Source: Streptosporangium sp. NBC_01495 (GTDB lineage Bacteria > Actinomycetota > Actinomycetes > Streptosporangiales > Streptosporangiaceae). From it: DNA of 64,000 nucleotides. Positions 1 through 8,199 of this stretch are shown here, one piece after another. How positions within the stretch are numbered: the stretch's first letter is position 1; the number at the start of each line of letters is the position of its first letter. The position numbers and the translations under genes are program-made. The stretch spans positions 3,658,001-3,722,000 of the forward strand of contig NZ_CP109430.1 in assembly GCF_036250735.1 (NCBI RefSeq), written 5' to 3'. Under the pieces are notes generated by a model, which ran no database searches, was not told the DNA's origin, and saw only the letters and a program-made list of their open reading frames with translations.

Positions 1-1031
1 TCGTTTTCAACAAGGCCGACACCCACGCCGCGCTCGCCTTCGTCGCCAGCGGCCACGTGGTCGTCTTCGACGCCCGCACCCGGCAGCCGCTCACCTGTCT
101 CATCACCGAGGCCGGGGTGGGAGGGGTACGGCAGGCTCACGCCCTCTGGCCCACCGAGGACGACAGGTATCTGATCATCTCCAACCAGAACGGCAAGAGG
201 CTGGAGCGCGTCAGCACCGACTACGCCTCGGGCACCTTCGTCCAGCAGCCGGCCGCCACGATCGACCTGGCCGGTTGCACCACGCCGAACGGCGCGCCGT
301 GCCAGTCACCCCAGCTCCGTCCGGACAACGCGCCGATCTGCCCGTTCATCGCCTCGGACAACGGCCCGGTCTTCGTCAGCCTGCGGGGCGGCGGGATGCT
401 CGTGGTCGACTGGCACACGACGCCGATGTCGATCGTGGCGGAGTACGACACGACCAGGATTCCCGCGAACGGGTGCGGGTTCATCGAGGCCAAGGGCAGC
501 GTCTTCGGCAACGGAGGCGGGGGTACGCCCGCCAACCTCGACCAGTTCAGCGTCTTCCGGCTGCCGATGAGCGGCTACTCGCCCGCCAATCCGCCCAACA
601 CCCCGGCGGTCCAGTCGCTCTTCAACGACGACTCGCCCGAGCGCGACGCCCACGGCGTCCTCGTGTCCGCCGGGGAACATCACGTGTGGGCCGGCGACCG
701 TGACGCCAACGTCGCCGAGGTCTTCAACGGGGCGACCGGCGCCCACGTCGGCACCGTCAACCTCGTCTCACCGTTCAGCGCGGACCCGACGGTCGACCTC
801 TTCGCCGTCTCGCCGGACCACAAATGGGCCTTCGCCTCGACGCGGGGGCCGAACCCGCTCTCCGGCGACCCGCACTCCTCCCACGGGAGCGACCCGGGAA
901 TGCTCATCGTCAAGCTGACCGGCAACGGGAAGAAGGGCAAGGTCGAGGGCCTGATCCGGATCTCCAACGTGGACGTCGGCGGTGTCCAGCGGGCCGACGC
1001 CCACGGCATCCGCGTGCGGCGTACGAACTGA
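1..1031 (+). CDS. Beta-propeller-like protein, 5' end outside window
   Basis: The reading frame is open from base 3, so the start lies upstream; 342 residues are visible before the stop. The protein has repeated short beta-rich segments typical of YVTN/NHL-type propellers (blocks such as DRYLIISNQNGKRLERV and HVGTVNL), and a DAHG motif occurs twice, at about residues 215 and 332. A GTG at 57 is only an internal codon. The signal peptide, if any, is not visible. It converges on the alginate lyase gene. Substrate and function are unknown; the propeller fold is inferred from residue pattern only. Confidence 0.6.
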   Translation, partial: VFNKADTHAALAFVASGHVVVFDARTRQPLTCLITEAGVGGVRQAHALWPTEDDRYLIISNQNGKRLERVSTDYASGTFVQQPAATIDLAGCTTPNGAPCQSPQLRPDNAPICPFIASDNGPVFVSLRGGGMLVVDWHTTPMSIVAEYDTTRIPANGCGFIEAKGSVFGNGGGGTPANLDQFSVFRLPMSGYSPANPPNTPAVQSLFNDDSPERDAHGVLVSAGEHHVWAGDRDANVAEVFNGATGAHVGTVNLVSPFSADPTVDLFAVSPDHKWAFASTRGPNPLSGDPHSSHGSDPGMLIVKLTGNGKKGKVEGLIRISNVDVGGVQRADAHGIRVRRTN

Positions 1032-1108
1032 CCGGACGAGCCGGTGGCGGACCCTCGACGTCGCCGGGCCGCGGCGGGTGGGTGACGAGGGAGGTCCGCA
1101 CGCGCGGC

Positions 1109-1135
1109 AGGGGCCGGCCCGGTCGGCCGGCCTCT
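1109..1135. terminator. Bidirectional hairpin between convergent genes
   Basis: GGCCGGCC at 1112-1119 and 1125-1132 form an 8-bp perfect stem that extends by three more pairs, one of them G-T. The loop is 5 nt. It lies between two converging stop codons. There is no U tract, which is common in actinobacteria. Confidence 0.55.
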
Positions 1136-1148
1136 CGGGGAATCGGCG

Positions 1149-2411
1149 TCAGTTGGGGTTGGCGGCGTGGGTCAGGGTCTCCCAGGCGACGAAGAGGACG
1201 TTCGTCCCGGCCGGGCGCTGCTGCTCGGTGAGACGCTGGGTGTTCGTCATGGCGATGCCCATCCGGTTGCCCAGGGCGTTGAAGCCGACCTCGGTGATCG
1301 GTCCCAGGCCGAGGTGGAGGGTGCCCCCGCACAGCGAGGACGGTACGGCGGCGCCGAGCTGGTACTTCGCCTGCATGCCCAGCGCGTGGCGCAGCCGCTC
1401 GCTGATCTCCGGGTAGAGGTCCTGCCCCTGGATGCGGGTGGTCTCGGCGAAGTGCGAGATGGCCGACAGCCCGTACCCGGTGTGGGTGAAGTCGCGGCAG
1501 GTCTCCTGGGTGAGGCCGTCCATGAAGGTGGACTGGCCCTGCCAGTAGTTGATGATCTCGGCGCGGGTGTCGATGCCGCTCCCCGGAGGTGCCTTGGGGA
1601 GCGCGCCGTCGGAGGAGATGTAGATGAAGGCCGGCACCCGCCCGCGGAACTTGGCCACGGCCTTGTCGTAGCTCGCCCGGTCCTCGAGGAAGACGGAGAT
1701 GCCGAGCGCGGCCTCCATCATGCTCAGTTCCCAGTTGCCGTTGCTGTTGGAGCCGTTGATGATCTTCGGCAGGTAGACGGTGCGCAGCATGGTGGAGAAG
1801 CGGCTGACGGAGGCGGCGGACCAGCCGGTGTAGGTGTAGCGGATGATCTCGGCGGCCCTGGGCCACGAGGACCCGGCCCACCCGGTCTGCAGCGGGGCGT
1901 TGCTGTTGGTGTGGTCCCTGATCACCGCGGACCAGGCGTCCATGATCTGGATGGCCTTCTGGGCGTACCTGCTGTCCTGCGTGATGTACCAGGCCAGCGC
2001 CATGGTGTACGCGGCGAGCGCGTCCTGACGCTCGTCGGTGCAGCCGTTGTTGGGGTTGGAGTACGAGCCGCACTCCACGATCGCGCGCGGCTTGGGAGTC
2101 CGCGACAGAGATGCCAGGGAATGTCCCATCATCTGGTCGAAGGCGCCCTTCCACGGCTGGGCGCCGGCGTTGACCTTCGAGCGGACGAAGTCGAGCTGGG
2201 ACCTGCTGACCAGGACTCCCGGGTGGGTGAAGGTCGCCGGGGCGGCCTTCGCCGACGCGGCCGGAAGGTTCGGTGGTGGCGCTCCCTTCGCCTGCGCGGC
2301 CGGGAGGTTCGGCAGTGGCGCGGCACCGGCCGCGGGGGCGGCGAGGGGGGTGACGGCGAGAGCCGCGGCGCCCAGGATCGCGGCTGCCGTCGTTCGGATG
2401 CGTCTGAGCAT
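1149..2411 (-). CDS. Secreted alginate lyase family protein
   Basis: A 420-residue protein with a Sec signal peptide (MLRRIRTT, then an Ala-rich hydrophobic stretch to about residue 30), a short repetitive Pro/Ala linker carrying PLPNLPAA and PPPNLPAA, and then an all-helical alginate-lyase/PL5-like domain. Family-type features are the NGNWELSM segment near residue 190 and several conserved Trp/Tyr/His residues. It probably cleaves uronic-acid polysaccharides outside the cell by beta-elimination; the real substrate is unproven. The start at 2411 was chosen over a longer frame because GAGGAG lies 6 nt upstream. An operator-like palindrome lies about 110 nt upstream. The neighbouring sugar-acid locus at 7.3-15 kb could consume its products, which is inference. 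Confidence 0.8.
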   Translation of the reverse strand: MLRRIRTTAAAILGAAALAVTPLAAPAAGAAPLPNLPAAQAKGAPPPNLPAASAKAAPATFTHPGVLVSRSQLDFVRSKVNAGAQPWKGAFDQMMGHSLASLSRTPKPRAIVECGSYSNPNNGCTDERQDALAAYTMALAWYITQDSRYAQKAIQIMDAWSAVIRDHTNSNAPLQTGWAGSSWPRAAEIIRYTYTGWSAASVSRFSTMLRTVYLPKIINGSNSNGNWELSMMEAALGISVFLEDRASYDKAVAKFRGRVPAFIYISSDGALPKAPPGSGIDTRAEIINYWQGQSTFMDGLTQETCRDFTHTGYGLSAISHFAETTRIQGQDLYPEISERLRHALGMQAKYQLGAAVPSSLCGGTLHLGLGPITEVGFNALGNRMGIAMTNTQRLTEQQRPAGTNVLFVAWETLTHAANPN

Positions 2412-2519
2412 GTGGAGCTCCTCGCTGGCCTGACAGGCCAAGGGGGTGGCGAGAGGTCTCGGCCGGGGGCCTTGATGACCGCCTATCCAACCGATCCCGA
2501 CAGCGATCCGTCAATATTT

Positions 2520-2536
2520 TTAGGAAAGTTTCCTAA
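2520..2536. promoter_or_regulatory. Palindromic operator upstream of alginate lyase
   Basis: TTAGGAAAGTTTCCTAA is a perfect inverted repeat around one central base, in an AT-rich patch about 110 nt before the lyase start. Its size and symmetry fit a repressor dimer (LacI/ROK/GntR-like). Which regulator binds is unknown. Confidence 0.5.
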
Positions 2537-2709
2537 CATTTAAAGCTCGCATCGGGAACCCTTATGGCGTTCCCCCGGGTGTGCCGGAGCCCCGCGCGGG
2601 AACCCCGGGGGCCGATGGGCCGGTGGCGCGGGATCGACGCGGGCGGGTGGACGGTGCGACGGCTCGCCGCCGCGGGGCCGCGGAGTGGTGCGGTGGGCCG
2701 ACGCTGTTG

Positions 2710-2783
<74 letters not shown>

Positions 2784-2839
2784 GGGCGGTGAATGGTGTG
2801 GACGGAGGCGGGCTCGGTGGTGGCGTGGTGGTGGCGGTG

Positions 2840-3271
2840 CTAGAACTGTTGCTCGTTCTCCGGTGGCGGCGGTGCGACGCACTCGTGGCCGGCGGTGCCC
2901 TGGTCAAGGATGTCCTCGTACACCCCGACCTTGTAGCTGATCAGGTCCAGGCAGCGGGTGAGCTGCCCGATCTGGGCGGTCACCCGCTCCCGGTGCAGGC
3001 GCAGGAGGGCGAGCCGCTCCTCCTCGTTGCCGTCTCCCCGCCTGACCATGTCCGTGTACTGGCGGATCGCGGGCAGGGGCATGCCGGAGGCGCGGAGCAC
3101 GATGCAGAGGGTCAGCCACTCCACGTCGTCCTCGCCGTAGACGCGGCGCCCGCCGGAGTCACGCCGTACGGGGTTGGCCAGGATGCCCTCGCGCTCGTAG
3201 AAGCGCAGCGCGTGAACGCTCAACCCCGTGCGCTCGGCGACCTGCCCGATGCTCAGATCCGTGGTGCCCAT
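2840..3271 (-). CDS. MerR family transcriptional regulator
   Basis: A 143-residue regulator. The N-terminal winged helix (SIGQVAERTGLSVHALRFYEREGI, positions about 7-30) is followed by the RRVYGEDDVEWL wing and a long dimerisation helix at about residues 85-120. A short C-terminal tail has one Cys (in HECVAPP) and a run of prolines, and no metal-binding Cys cluster, so it is not a metal sensor of the MerR/CueR type. It is divergent from the aldo-keto reductase and shares a 100-bp gap holding a classic MerR-type promoter. It most likely activates the reductase gene and represses itself in response to a small electrophile or drug; the ligand is unknown. Confidence 0.9.
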   Translation of the reverse strand: MGTTDLSIGQVAERTGLSVHALRFYEREGILANPVRRDSGGRRVYGEDDVEWLTLCIVLRASGMPLPAIRQYTDMVRRGDGNEEERLALLRLHRERVTAQIGQLTRCLDLISYKVGVYEDILDQGTAGHECVAPPPPENEQQF

Positions 3272-3289
3272 GCCGTCCAGGATACGGAT

Positions 3290-3320
3290 TTGACCTAGAG
3301 TCGACTCTAGATCCTACGAT
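3290..3320 (+). promoter_or_regulatory. MerR-type promoter with 19-bp spacer and palindrome
   Basis: A -35 TTGACC (3290-3295) and -10 TACGAT (3315-3320) are separated by 19 bp, the over-long spacer that MerR proteins untwist. The spacer region holds the perfect 16-bp palindrome CTAGAGTCGACTCTAG (3295-3310). Transcription would run into the aldo-keto reductase. Confidence 0.85.
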
Positions 3321-3371
3321 GCGGGGCGTCGCGACATCACGTCCGGAACGACCATCAAGGGAGCACGGCCT

Positions 3372-4421
3372 ATGCGTTACCGCGTCCTCGGCGGCACCGG
3401 TATCGAGGTGAGCGTCCACTGCCTCGGAGCCATGATGTTCGGCGCCGTCGGCAACCCCGACCACGACGACTGCGTCCGCATCATCCACGCCGCTCTCGAC
3501 CGAGGCGTCAACTTCGTCGACACCGCGGACATGTACTCCGCCGGTGAGTCGGAGGAGATCGTGGGAAAGGCGCTCAAGGGGCGCCGTGACGACGTCGTGC
3601 TCGCCACCAAGGTGCACTTCAGGATGGGGGAGGGCCCCAACCGGAGCGGCAACTCGCGGCGCTGGATCCTCAAGGAGGTCGAGGAGAGCCTCAGGCGCCT
3701 GGGGACCGACTGGATCGACCTCTACCAGATCCACCGCCCCGACCACTCGACCGACATCGAGGAGACGCTCTCCGTGCTGAGCGACCTCGTGCGCCAGGGG
3801 AAGATCCGCGCCTTCGGCTGCTCGACCTTCCCCGCCGAGGAGATCGTCGAGGCGCACAACGTCGCCGAGCGCCGCGGACTCCAGCGCTTCAGGACCGAGC
3901 AGCCGCCCTACTCGCTGATCGCCCGGGGGATCGAGGCCGCGGTGCTCCCGGTCTGTCGGCGGTACGGGATGGGGGTGCTGACCTGGAGCCCGCTCGCCTC
4001 GGGGTTCCTCACCGGCAGATACAGGAAGGGGCAGCCCATCGATCTCTCCACCGGCCGCGCCTCGCTCACGCCGGCGCGTTTCGATCCCTCGATTCCCGAG
4101 AACGCCGCCAAGCTCGACGTCGTCGAGAAGCTCGTCGAACTCGCGACGGACATCGGCTGCTCGCTCCCCGAACTCGCCGTGGCCTTCGCCGCGGCGCATC
4201 CCGGCGTCACCTCGGTGATCACCGGGCCGAGGACCATGGACCAGCTGGAGGGGCTGTTGAAGGGCGCCTCGCTCACCCTCGACGACGCGACCCTGGACCG
4301 GATCGACGAGATCGTGCCGCCCGGGACCAACCTGTACCGCCCCGACGGAGCCTGGCGCCCGCCCGCGCTGACCGACACCGCGCAGCGACGGCGCCCGCTC
4401 GCGGAACGTGCCGCGAGCTGA
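3372..4421 (+). CDS. Aldo/keto reductase
   Basis: A 349-residue cytosolic NADPH-dependent oxidoreductase of the AKR superfamily. The (beta/alpha)8 family marks are visible: FVDTADMYSAG (Asp and Tyr of the catalytic tetrad, about residues 49-59), ATKVHF (Lys), QIHRPDH (His), and C-terminal cofactor-binding residues around TSVITGPRTMDQL. It likely reduces aldehydes or ketones. Control by the divergent MerR protein, with a 19-bp-spacer promoter 50-80 bp upstream of the start, suggests induction by a reactive carbonyl or xenobiotic. The substrate cannot be read from sequence. Confidence 0.88.
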   Translation: MRYRVLGGTGIEVSVHCLGAMMFGAVGNPDHDDCVRIIHAALDRGVNFVDTADMYSAGESEEIVGKALKGRRDDVVLATKVHFRMGEGPNRSGNSRRWILKEVEESLRRLGTDWIDLYQIHRPDHSTDIEETLSVLSDLVRQGKIRAFGCSTFPAEEIVEAHNVAERRGLQRFRTEQPPYSLIARGIEAAVLPVCRRYGMGVLTWSPLASGFLTGRYRKGQPIDLSTGRASLTPARFDPSIPENAAKLDVVEKLVELATDIGCSLPELAVAFAAAHPGVTSVITGPRTMDQLEGLLKGASLTLDDATLDRIDEIVPPGTNLYRPDGAWRPPALTDTAQRRRPLAERAAS

Positions 4422-4563
4422 CCTCGATCTTTCGCGACGTCCGCCGTGGGCGTCCGTACGCGGCGGTGATCTCGCCGGTCCGGGGCCGACGGCGGCCGGT
4501 GCCCAGCGCCGTCCACGGCGCTTCGCGCACCGCCGAAACGAGCAGGTATCCGGGCCGTCGAGG

Positions 4564-5226
4564 TCAGCGGTCGCGCGGGACCACCAGGCCGGATTCGTAC
4601 GCGAGGACCACGAGCTGTGCGCGGTCCCGGGCGTGGAGCTTGGTCATCGCCCGGTTGACGTGGGTTTTCGCGGTCAGTGAGCTGATCACCATGCGGTCGG
4701 CGATCTCGTCGTTGGACAGGCCCCGCGCGACCAGGGCGACGGCCTCGCGTTCGCGGTTGGTCAGCCCTTCCAGCTCGGTGCCCGTTCCCATATGGAGGGG
4801 CTGGGCGACGTACCGGTTGATCAGCTTGCGGGTGATCGACGGTGCGAGCAGGGCGTCGCCGCGCGCGGCGACGCGTACGGCGTGCAGGAAGTCCTCCGGC
4901 ACGATGTCCTTGACGAGGAATCCGGCCGCGCCGGCGCGCAGCGCGTTGAAGACGTACTCGTCGAAGCCGTAGTTGGTCAGGATGACGACGTGCACCCCGG
5001 CCAGGGCCGGGTCCGCGGCGATGCGCCGGGTCGCCTCGACGCCGTCGACGACCGGCATCTGGATGTCGACGAGGGCGATGTCGGGCAGGTGTTCCCTGGC
5101 CAGGGCGAGGGCCTCCATCCCGTCGCCGGCCTCGGCCACCACCTCGATGTCGTCCTCGAGGTCGAGGAGCGCGCGGAATCCGCTGCGTATGAGCGGCTGG
5201 TCGTCGACCAGCAGGACACGGATCAC
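4564..5226 (-). CDS. NarL/LuxR family response regulator
   Basis: A 220-residue two-domain regulator: receiver domain at residues 1-120 with acidic pocket DDQ (8-10), phospho-acceptor D54 in LVDIQMP and Lys near 104 (LVKDI), then a LuxR-type HTH at about 150-210 (LTNREREAVALVARGLSNDEIA). Its start overlaps the end of the upstream kinase gene by 4 bp, so the two are translationally coupled. The pair probably controls membrane or efflux genes; the divergent small membrane protein at 6579 is the nearest candidate target. Confidence 0.92.
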   Translation of the reverse strand: MIRVLLVDDQPLIRSGFRALLDLEDDIEVVAEAGDGMEALALAREHLPDIALVDIQMPVVDGVEATRRIAADPALAGVHVVILTNYGFDEYVFNALRAGAAGFLVKDIVPEDFLHAVRVAARGDALLAPSITRKLINRYVAQPLHMGTGTELEGLTNREREAVALVARGLSNDEIADRMVISSLTAKTHVNRAMTKLHARDRAQLVVLAYESGLVVPRDR

Positions 5227-6350
5227 GGGGTCCGCTCCACGGGGAGTTCGGCCTGGACGGTGAAGCCGCCCTCGCCGCGCGGCTCCGCCCGGAGCCGGCC
5301 GCCGAGGGCGGTGACCCGTTCGCGCATCCCGAGCAGCCCGACGCCGGGCACCGTGGCGGTGCCGGGTGTGGCCTTGCCGTCGTCGTCGACGCGGATGGCG
5401 AGGGCGTCCGGACGGCAGTCGATCCGGACCGACGCCGTGGCGGCGTCCGCGTGACGGGCGATGTTGGTGAGCGACTCCTGGACGATCCGGTAGACGGTCC
5501 GGTCCACCGCGGCCGGCACGTCGTGTCGTCGTCCCTCGATCGTCAGCGTCGCGTCCAGCCCGGTCGTCCGAGCCCGTTCCACCAGTTCCGCGACGTGGTC
5601 GAGGCCACGCGGCGGGGTCGTGTCGTCGTCGCGCAGCGCCTCCAGGGTCGCGCGCAGCTCCCGGGTCGCCTCACGTCCGGCCTCCTGGATCGCGAGCAGG
5701 GCCTCCGGCACCTGTTCGCCACGCCTGCGGGCCACGTGGACGGCGACCTCGGCCTGCACCTTGATGATCGAGATCTGGTGGGTGAGCGAATCGTGCAGCT
5801 CCCGCGCGATGTGCAGCCGCTCCTCGTCGGCGCGGCGCCGCGCGGTCTCCTCCCGGGTGCGCTCGGCCTCGTCCGCCCGCCGCTCGGCCTGCCGCAGCGC
5901 CTCACCCGCGGCACCGGCCGCGATCAGCCAGGCCAGTTCGAGGGCGCCCCGGGCCTGCGCGAACGCCTCGCCCGTGTCGTGCAGGCCCGAGGCCAGGGCC
6001 GCGAGGGGGAGGGCGGCCAGCATGGCCACACTCGCCGCCACCGTGACGGCGCGGTGTCCCGCCCGTACGGCCGCGTACACCGCGAACAGGTACGCGACGG
6101 CGGGCACGTCGAAACCGGCCGCCTGGTAACCCACCGCGCACAGCCCGGTGACGGCCAGGACGGGAACCGGAGCCCGGCGGCGCGCGGCCAGCACCAGGCC
6201 GCCGGCCGCCAGTAGCGCGTAGCCGAGTACGTCGAGGCCCGTGGCGGAGCGCTGCCCGGACAGCCCGGTGACCAGCAGCGCCGCCGCCACGCCTGCGGCG
6301 ATCACCCAATCCCCGACACCGGCCCGAACGCCGAACCGTCCTGTGCTCAT
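5223..6350 (-). CDS. Sensor histidine kinase (HisKA_3 type)
   Basis: A 375-residue membrane kinase. About five hydrophobic segments fill residues 14-150, with no clear extracellular sensor domain. A coiled region (155-180) is followed by the dimerisation/phospho-acceptor helix ARELHDSLTHQISI with H186, and a C-terminal HATPase domain (VDDDGKATPG, VGLLGMRERV). It partners the overlapping response regulator. The signal probably acts within or near the membrane, as in other short-loop kinases of this class; the stimulus is unknown. Confidence 0.92.
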   Translation of the reverse strand: MSTGRFGVRAGVGDWVIAAGVAAALLVTGLSGQRSATGLDVLGYALLAAGGLVLAARRRAPVPVLAVTGLCAVGYQAAGFDVPAVAYLFAVYAAVRAGHRAVTVAASVAMLAALPLAALASGLHDTGEAFAQARGALELAWLIAAGAAGEALRQAERRADEAERTREETARRRADEERLHIARELHDSLTHQISIIKVQAEVAVHVARRRGEQVPEALLAIQEAGREATRELRATLEALRDDDTTPPRGLDHVAELVERARTTGLDATLTIEGRRHDVPAAVDRTVYRIVQESLTNIARHADAATASVRIDCRPDALAIRVDDDGKATPGTATVPGVGLLGMRERVTALGGRLRAEPRGEGGFTVQAELPVERTP

Positions 6351-6578
6351 GCGCGCAACCTACCCGGATGCCGCCGAGGGCGAATCCGGCTCGCGGATGA
6401 GCGGCTGCCTACCACGTACGCGGTACCTTCGCGGCGCCTGCGGCGCGTGCGGCAACCGGGTGCGCCGTTTGCGGCAGCACGAAGTGAGTCCGTCCGCGGG
6501 ACGACCGGTGTCGGGGCCGGCGGACATGATCGGACGGTGTCCAGTCGTAGCGGCCAGTCGTAGGAGAAGGAGTGCCTC

Positions 6579-7010
6579 ATGTCAGTCCGACGTGTGCTTG
6601 CCGTGGCCGGAGCCGCCCTGATCGGAGGTTTCCAGCTTGCCGTACCGGCGGCCGCGCACGCCTCGGTCCAGCTGGACCCCGCCGGTGCGTACACCTTGAC
6701 CGCCGGGCGTCTGTGGTCCCTGGTGGCCGCGCTGCTGGGGGTGGCCGGTGTGGTCGTCGGCGGGCTGGCCCTGGCCCGCTCCGCCGGTCGGATCGGCACC
6801 GGCTCCGGGAGAAGGGGGGCCGTCGTGGCCCTGGTGGCGGGGCTGTCCGGCGCGGTCGTCGGCGGGCTGGTCGTGGCCGCCGCCGACGGTGGGCCCGGCA
6901 CCGGTTACGGAATAGTCGGGGGCTTCGTGGCCCTGGTGGTGGGGCTGATCGCCATGGTCCTCGGCGGGATCGCTCTGGCACGCTCCCGGCGCGCCACGCC
7001 GACCCGCTGA
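6579..7010 (+). CDS. Small membrane protein with duplicated TM unit (DUF6223-like)
   Basis: A 143-residue protein with an N-terminal signal-like segment (to about residue 28) and three further hydrophobic helices. GGLALARSAGRIGTGSGRRG and GGIALARSRR close two similar Gly/Val-rich helices, indicating an internal duplication. It resembles a family of actinobacterial membrane proteins I associate with DUF6223; this assignment is from memory and moderate. Start supported by GGAGAAGGAG upstream. It lies 228 bp from the divergent histidine kinase gene, so it may be its target. Function unknown. Confidence 0.65.
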   Translation: MSVRRVLAVAGAALIGGFQLAVPAAAHASVQLDPAGAYTLTAGRLWSLVAALLGVAGVVVGGLALARSAGRIGTGSGRRGAVVALVAGLSGAVVGGLVVAAADGGPGTGYGIVGGFVALVVGLIAMVLGGIALARSRRATPTR

Positions 7011-7248
7011 CCCGGTCACGGTGCCGGGGTGGCGCCCGTGGTGTGGTCCCTTCCCTCTCGGGGGTGCTCCGCCGCGGATCCGCCCTGGCCGGGCCGCCAC
7101 AGCCCGGCGATCGGCTCACCTGACCCGGCGGCGCCGTGATCGGCGAACGCCGGGAGCGGACGCGCGACCCCGGGCGTGTCCCGGACGCGCCCGGGGTGTG
7201 CCGCTATTGACACGGCAATGGCGGGGTAGCAAGCTGAACCGATGTGTA

Positions 7249-7260
7249 CAAATCGATTTG
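7249..7260. promoter_or_regulatory. Palindrome upstream of dehydrogenase gene
   Basis: CAAATCGATTTG is a perfect 12-bp palindrome 38 bp before the start at 7299. A consensus TTGACA lies at 7207-7212, but a matching -10 is weak. It is a candidate operator for the sugar-acid locus. Confidence 0.4.
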
Positions 7261-7298
7261 CGATACGGACGCGTCCCTTCCGCCGCAGGTGGTGACGC

Positions 7299-8174
7299 AT
7301 GAGTGACGTTCCCCGGCGGGTCCTGGTGACCGGGGCCGCAGGCAGGCTGGGGCGTCTGATGCTCGACCTGCTCGCGCACCGGGGCGTGGCCGTCACCGCC
7401 CTCGACCTCCGGGACCCGGGCGGGCCGGTGGCGGGCCGGGTGATCGTCGGGGACGTGGGAGACCCGGCGACGGTGCGCGACGCGCTCGACGGCGTGGACG
7501 CCGTCGCGCACTTCGCCGCGATCCCGGCCCCGGTTCTCGGCACGCCGGAGGAGGTCTTCTGCGGCAACACCCGGGCGACCTTCGTGGTCCTGGAGGAGGC
7601 GGGCCAGGCGGGGGTGCGCCGGGCCGCCATCGCGAGCAGTTACTCCGTGCTCGGCTTCCCCTGGGCCTCGCGCCTGCTGCACCCGGCCTACCTGCCGATC
7701 GACGAGGCGCTTCCCCTGCAGGTCGAGGACCCGTACGGGCTGTCGAAGCAGGCGGACGAGGCGACCGGGGCGATGATGGCGCGCCGCTACGGCATGACGG
7801 TCGTCGCGCTGCGCTTCCCCCTGCTCGGAGGGCCGGGGGACAAGCTCGACAAGCGCGCGGAGGAGTACGCGGAGGACCCCGGCTCCGGCGCCGCCGAGCT
7901 GTGGACCTACCTCGACGGCAGGGACGCCGCCCTCGCCACCTGGCAGGCGCTCACCCGGCCGATCGAGGGCTACCGCGCGATCTTCGTGACGGCCGAGGAG
8001 ACACTGGCCCCGCAGCCCACCGAGGAGCTGCTCGACCGCTTCCACCCCGGAGTCGAGCGGCGGGCGCAGCTGCCGGGCAGGGCCGTCCCGATCGACCTGG
8101 GAGAGGCCCGCCGCCTGCTCGGCCTCACCGTCCGGTATCCCTTTCCCATGCCGGACGCGGCGGAGACCGCGTGA
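7299..8174 (+). CDS. NAD-dependent epimerase/dehydratase family protein
   Basis: A 291-residue extended short-chain dehydrogenase. The N-terminal Rossmann motif VTGAAGRLGRL (residues 8-18) is followed by the acidic DLRDP nucleotide-selecting turn, Ser in ASSYSVLG and the catalytic YxxxK in DPYGLSKQ. It starts a plus-strand run with the ManD-type dehydratase 25 bp downstream, the TetR-LacI regulator and a sugar importer. It could oxidise a sugar or uronate to a lactone/aldonate feeding the dehydratase, in the manner of uronate dehydrogenases; that role is inference. RBS AGGTGG supports the start. Confidence 0.78.
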   Translation: MSDVPRRVLVTGAAGRLGRLMLDLLAHRGVAVTALDLRDPGGPVAGRVIVGDVGDPATVRDALDGVDAVAHFAAIPAPVLGTPEEVFCGNTRATFVVLEEAGQAGVRRAAIASSYSVLGFPWASRLLHPAYLPIDEALPLQVEDPYGLSKQADEATGAMMARRYGMTVVALRFPLLGGPGDKLDKRAEEYAEDPGSGAAELWTYLDGRDAALATWQALTRPIEGYRAIFVTAEETLAPQPTEELLDRFHPGVERRAQLPGRAVPIDLGEARRLLGLTVRYPFPMPDAAETA

Positions 8175-8199
8175 CCCCTCTTCCCGTACCGGAGGCCGT

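Noticed and set aside
910..1231. Additional small genes overlapping the end of the first gene
   Set aside because: Arg/Gly/Pro-rich translations typical of antisense or shifted frames in GC-rich DNA, no RBS.
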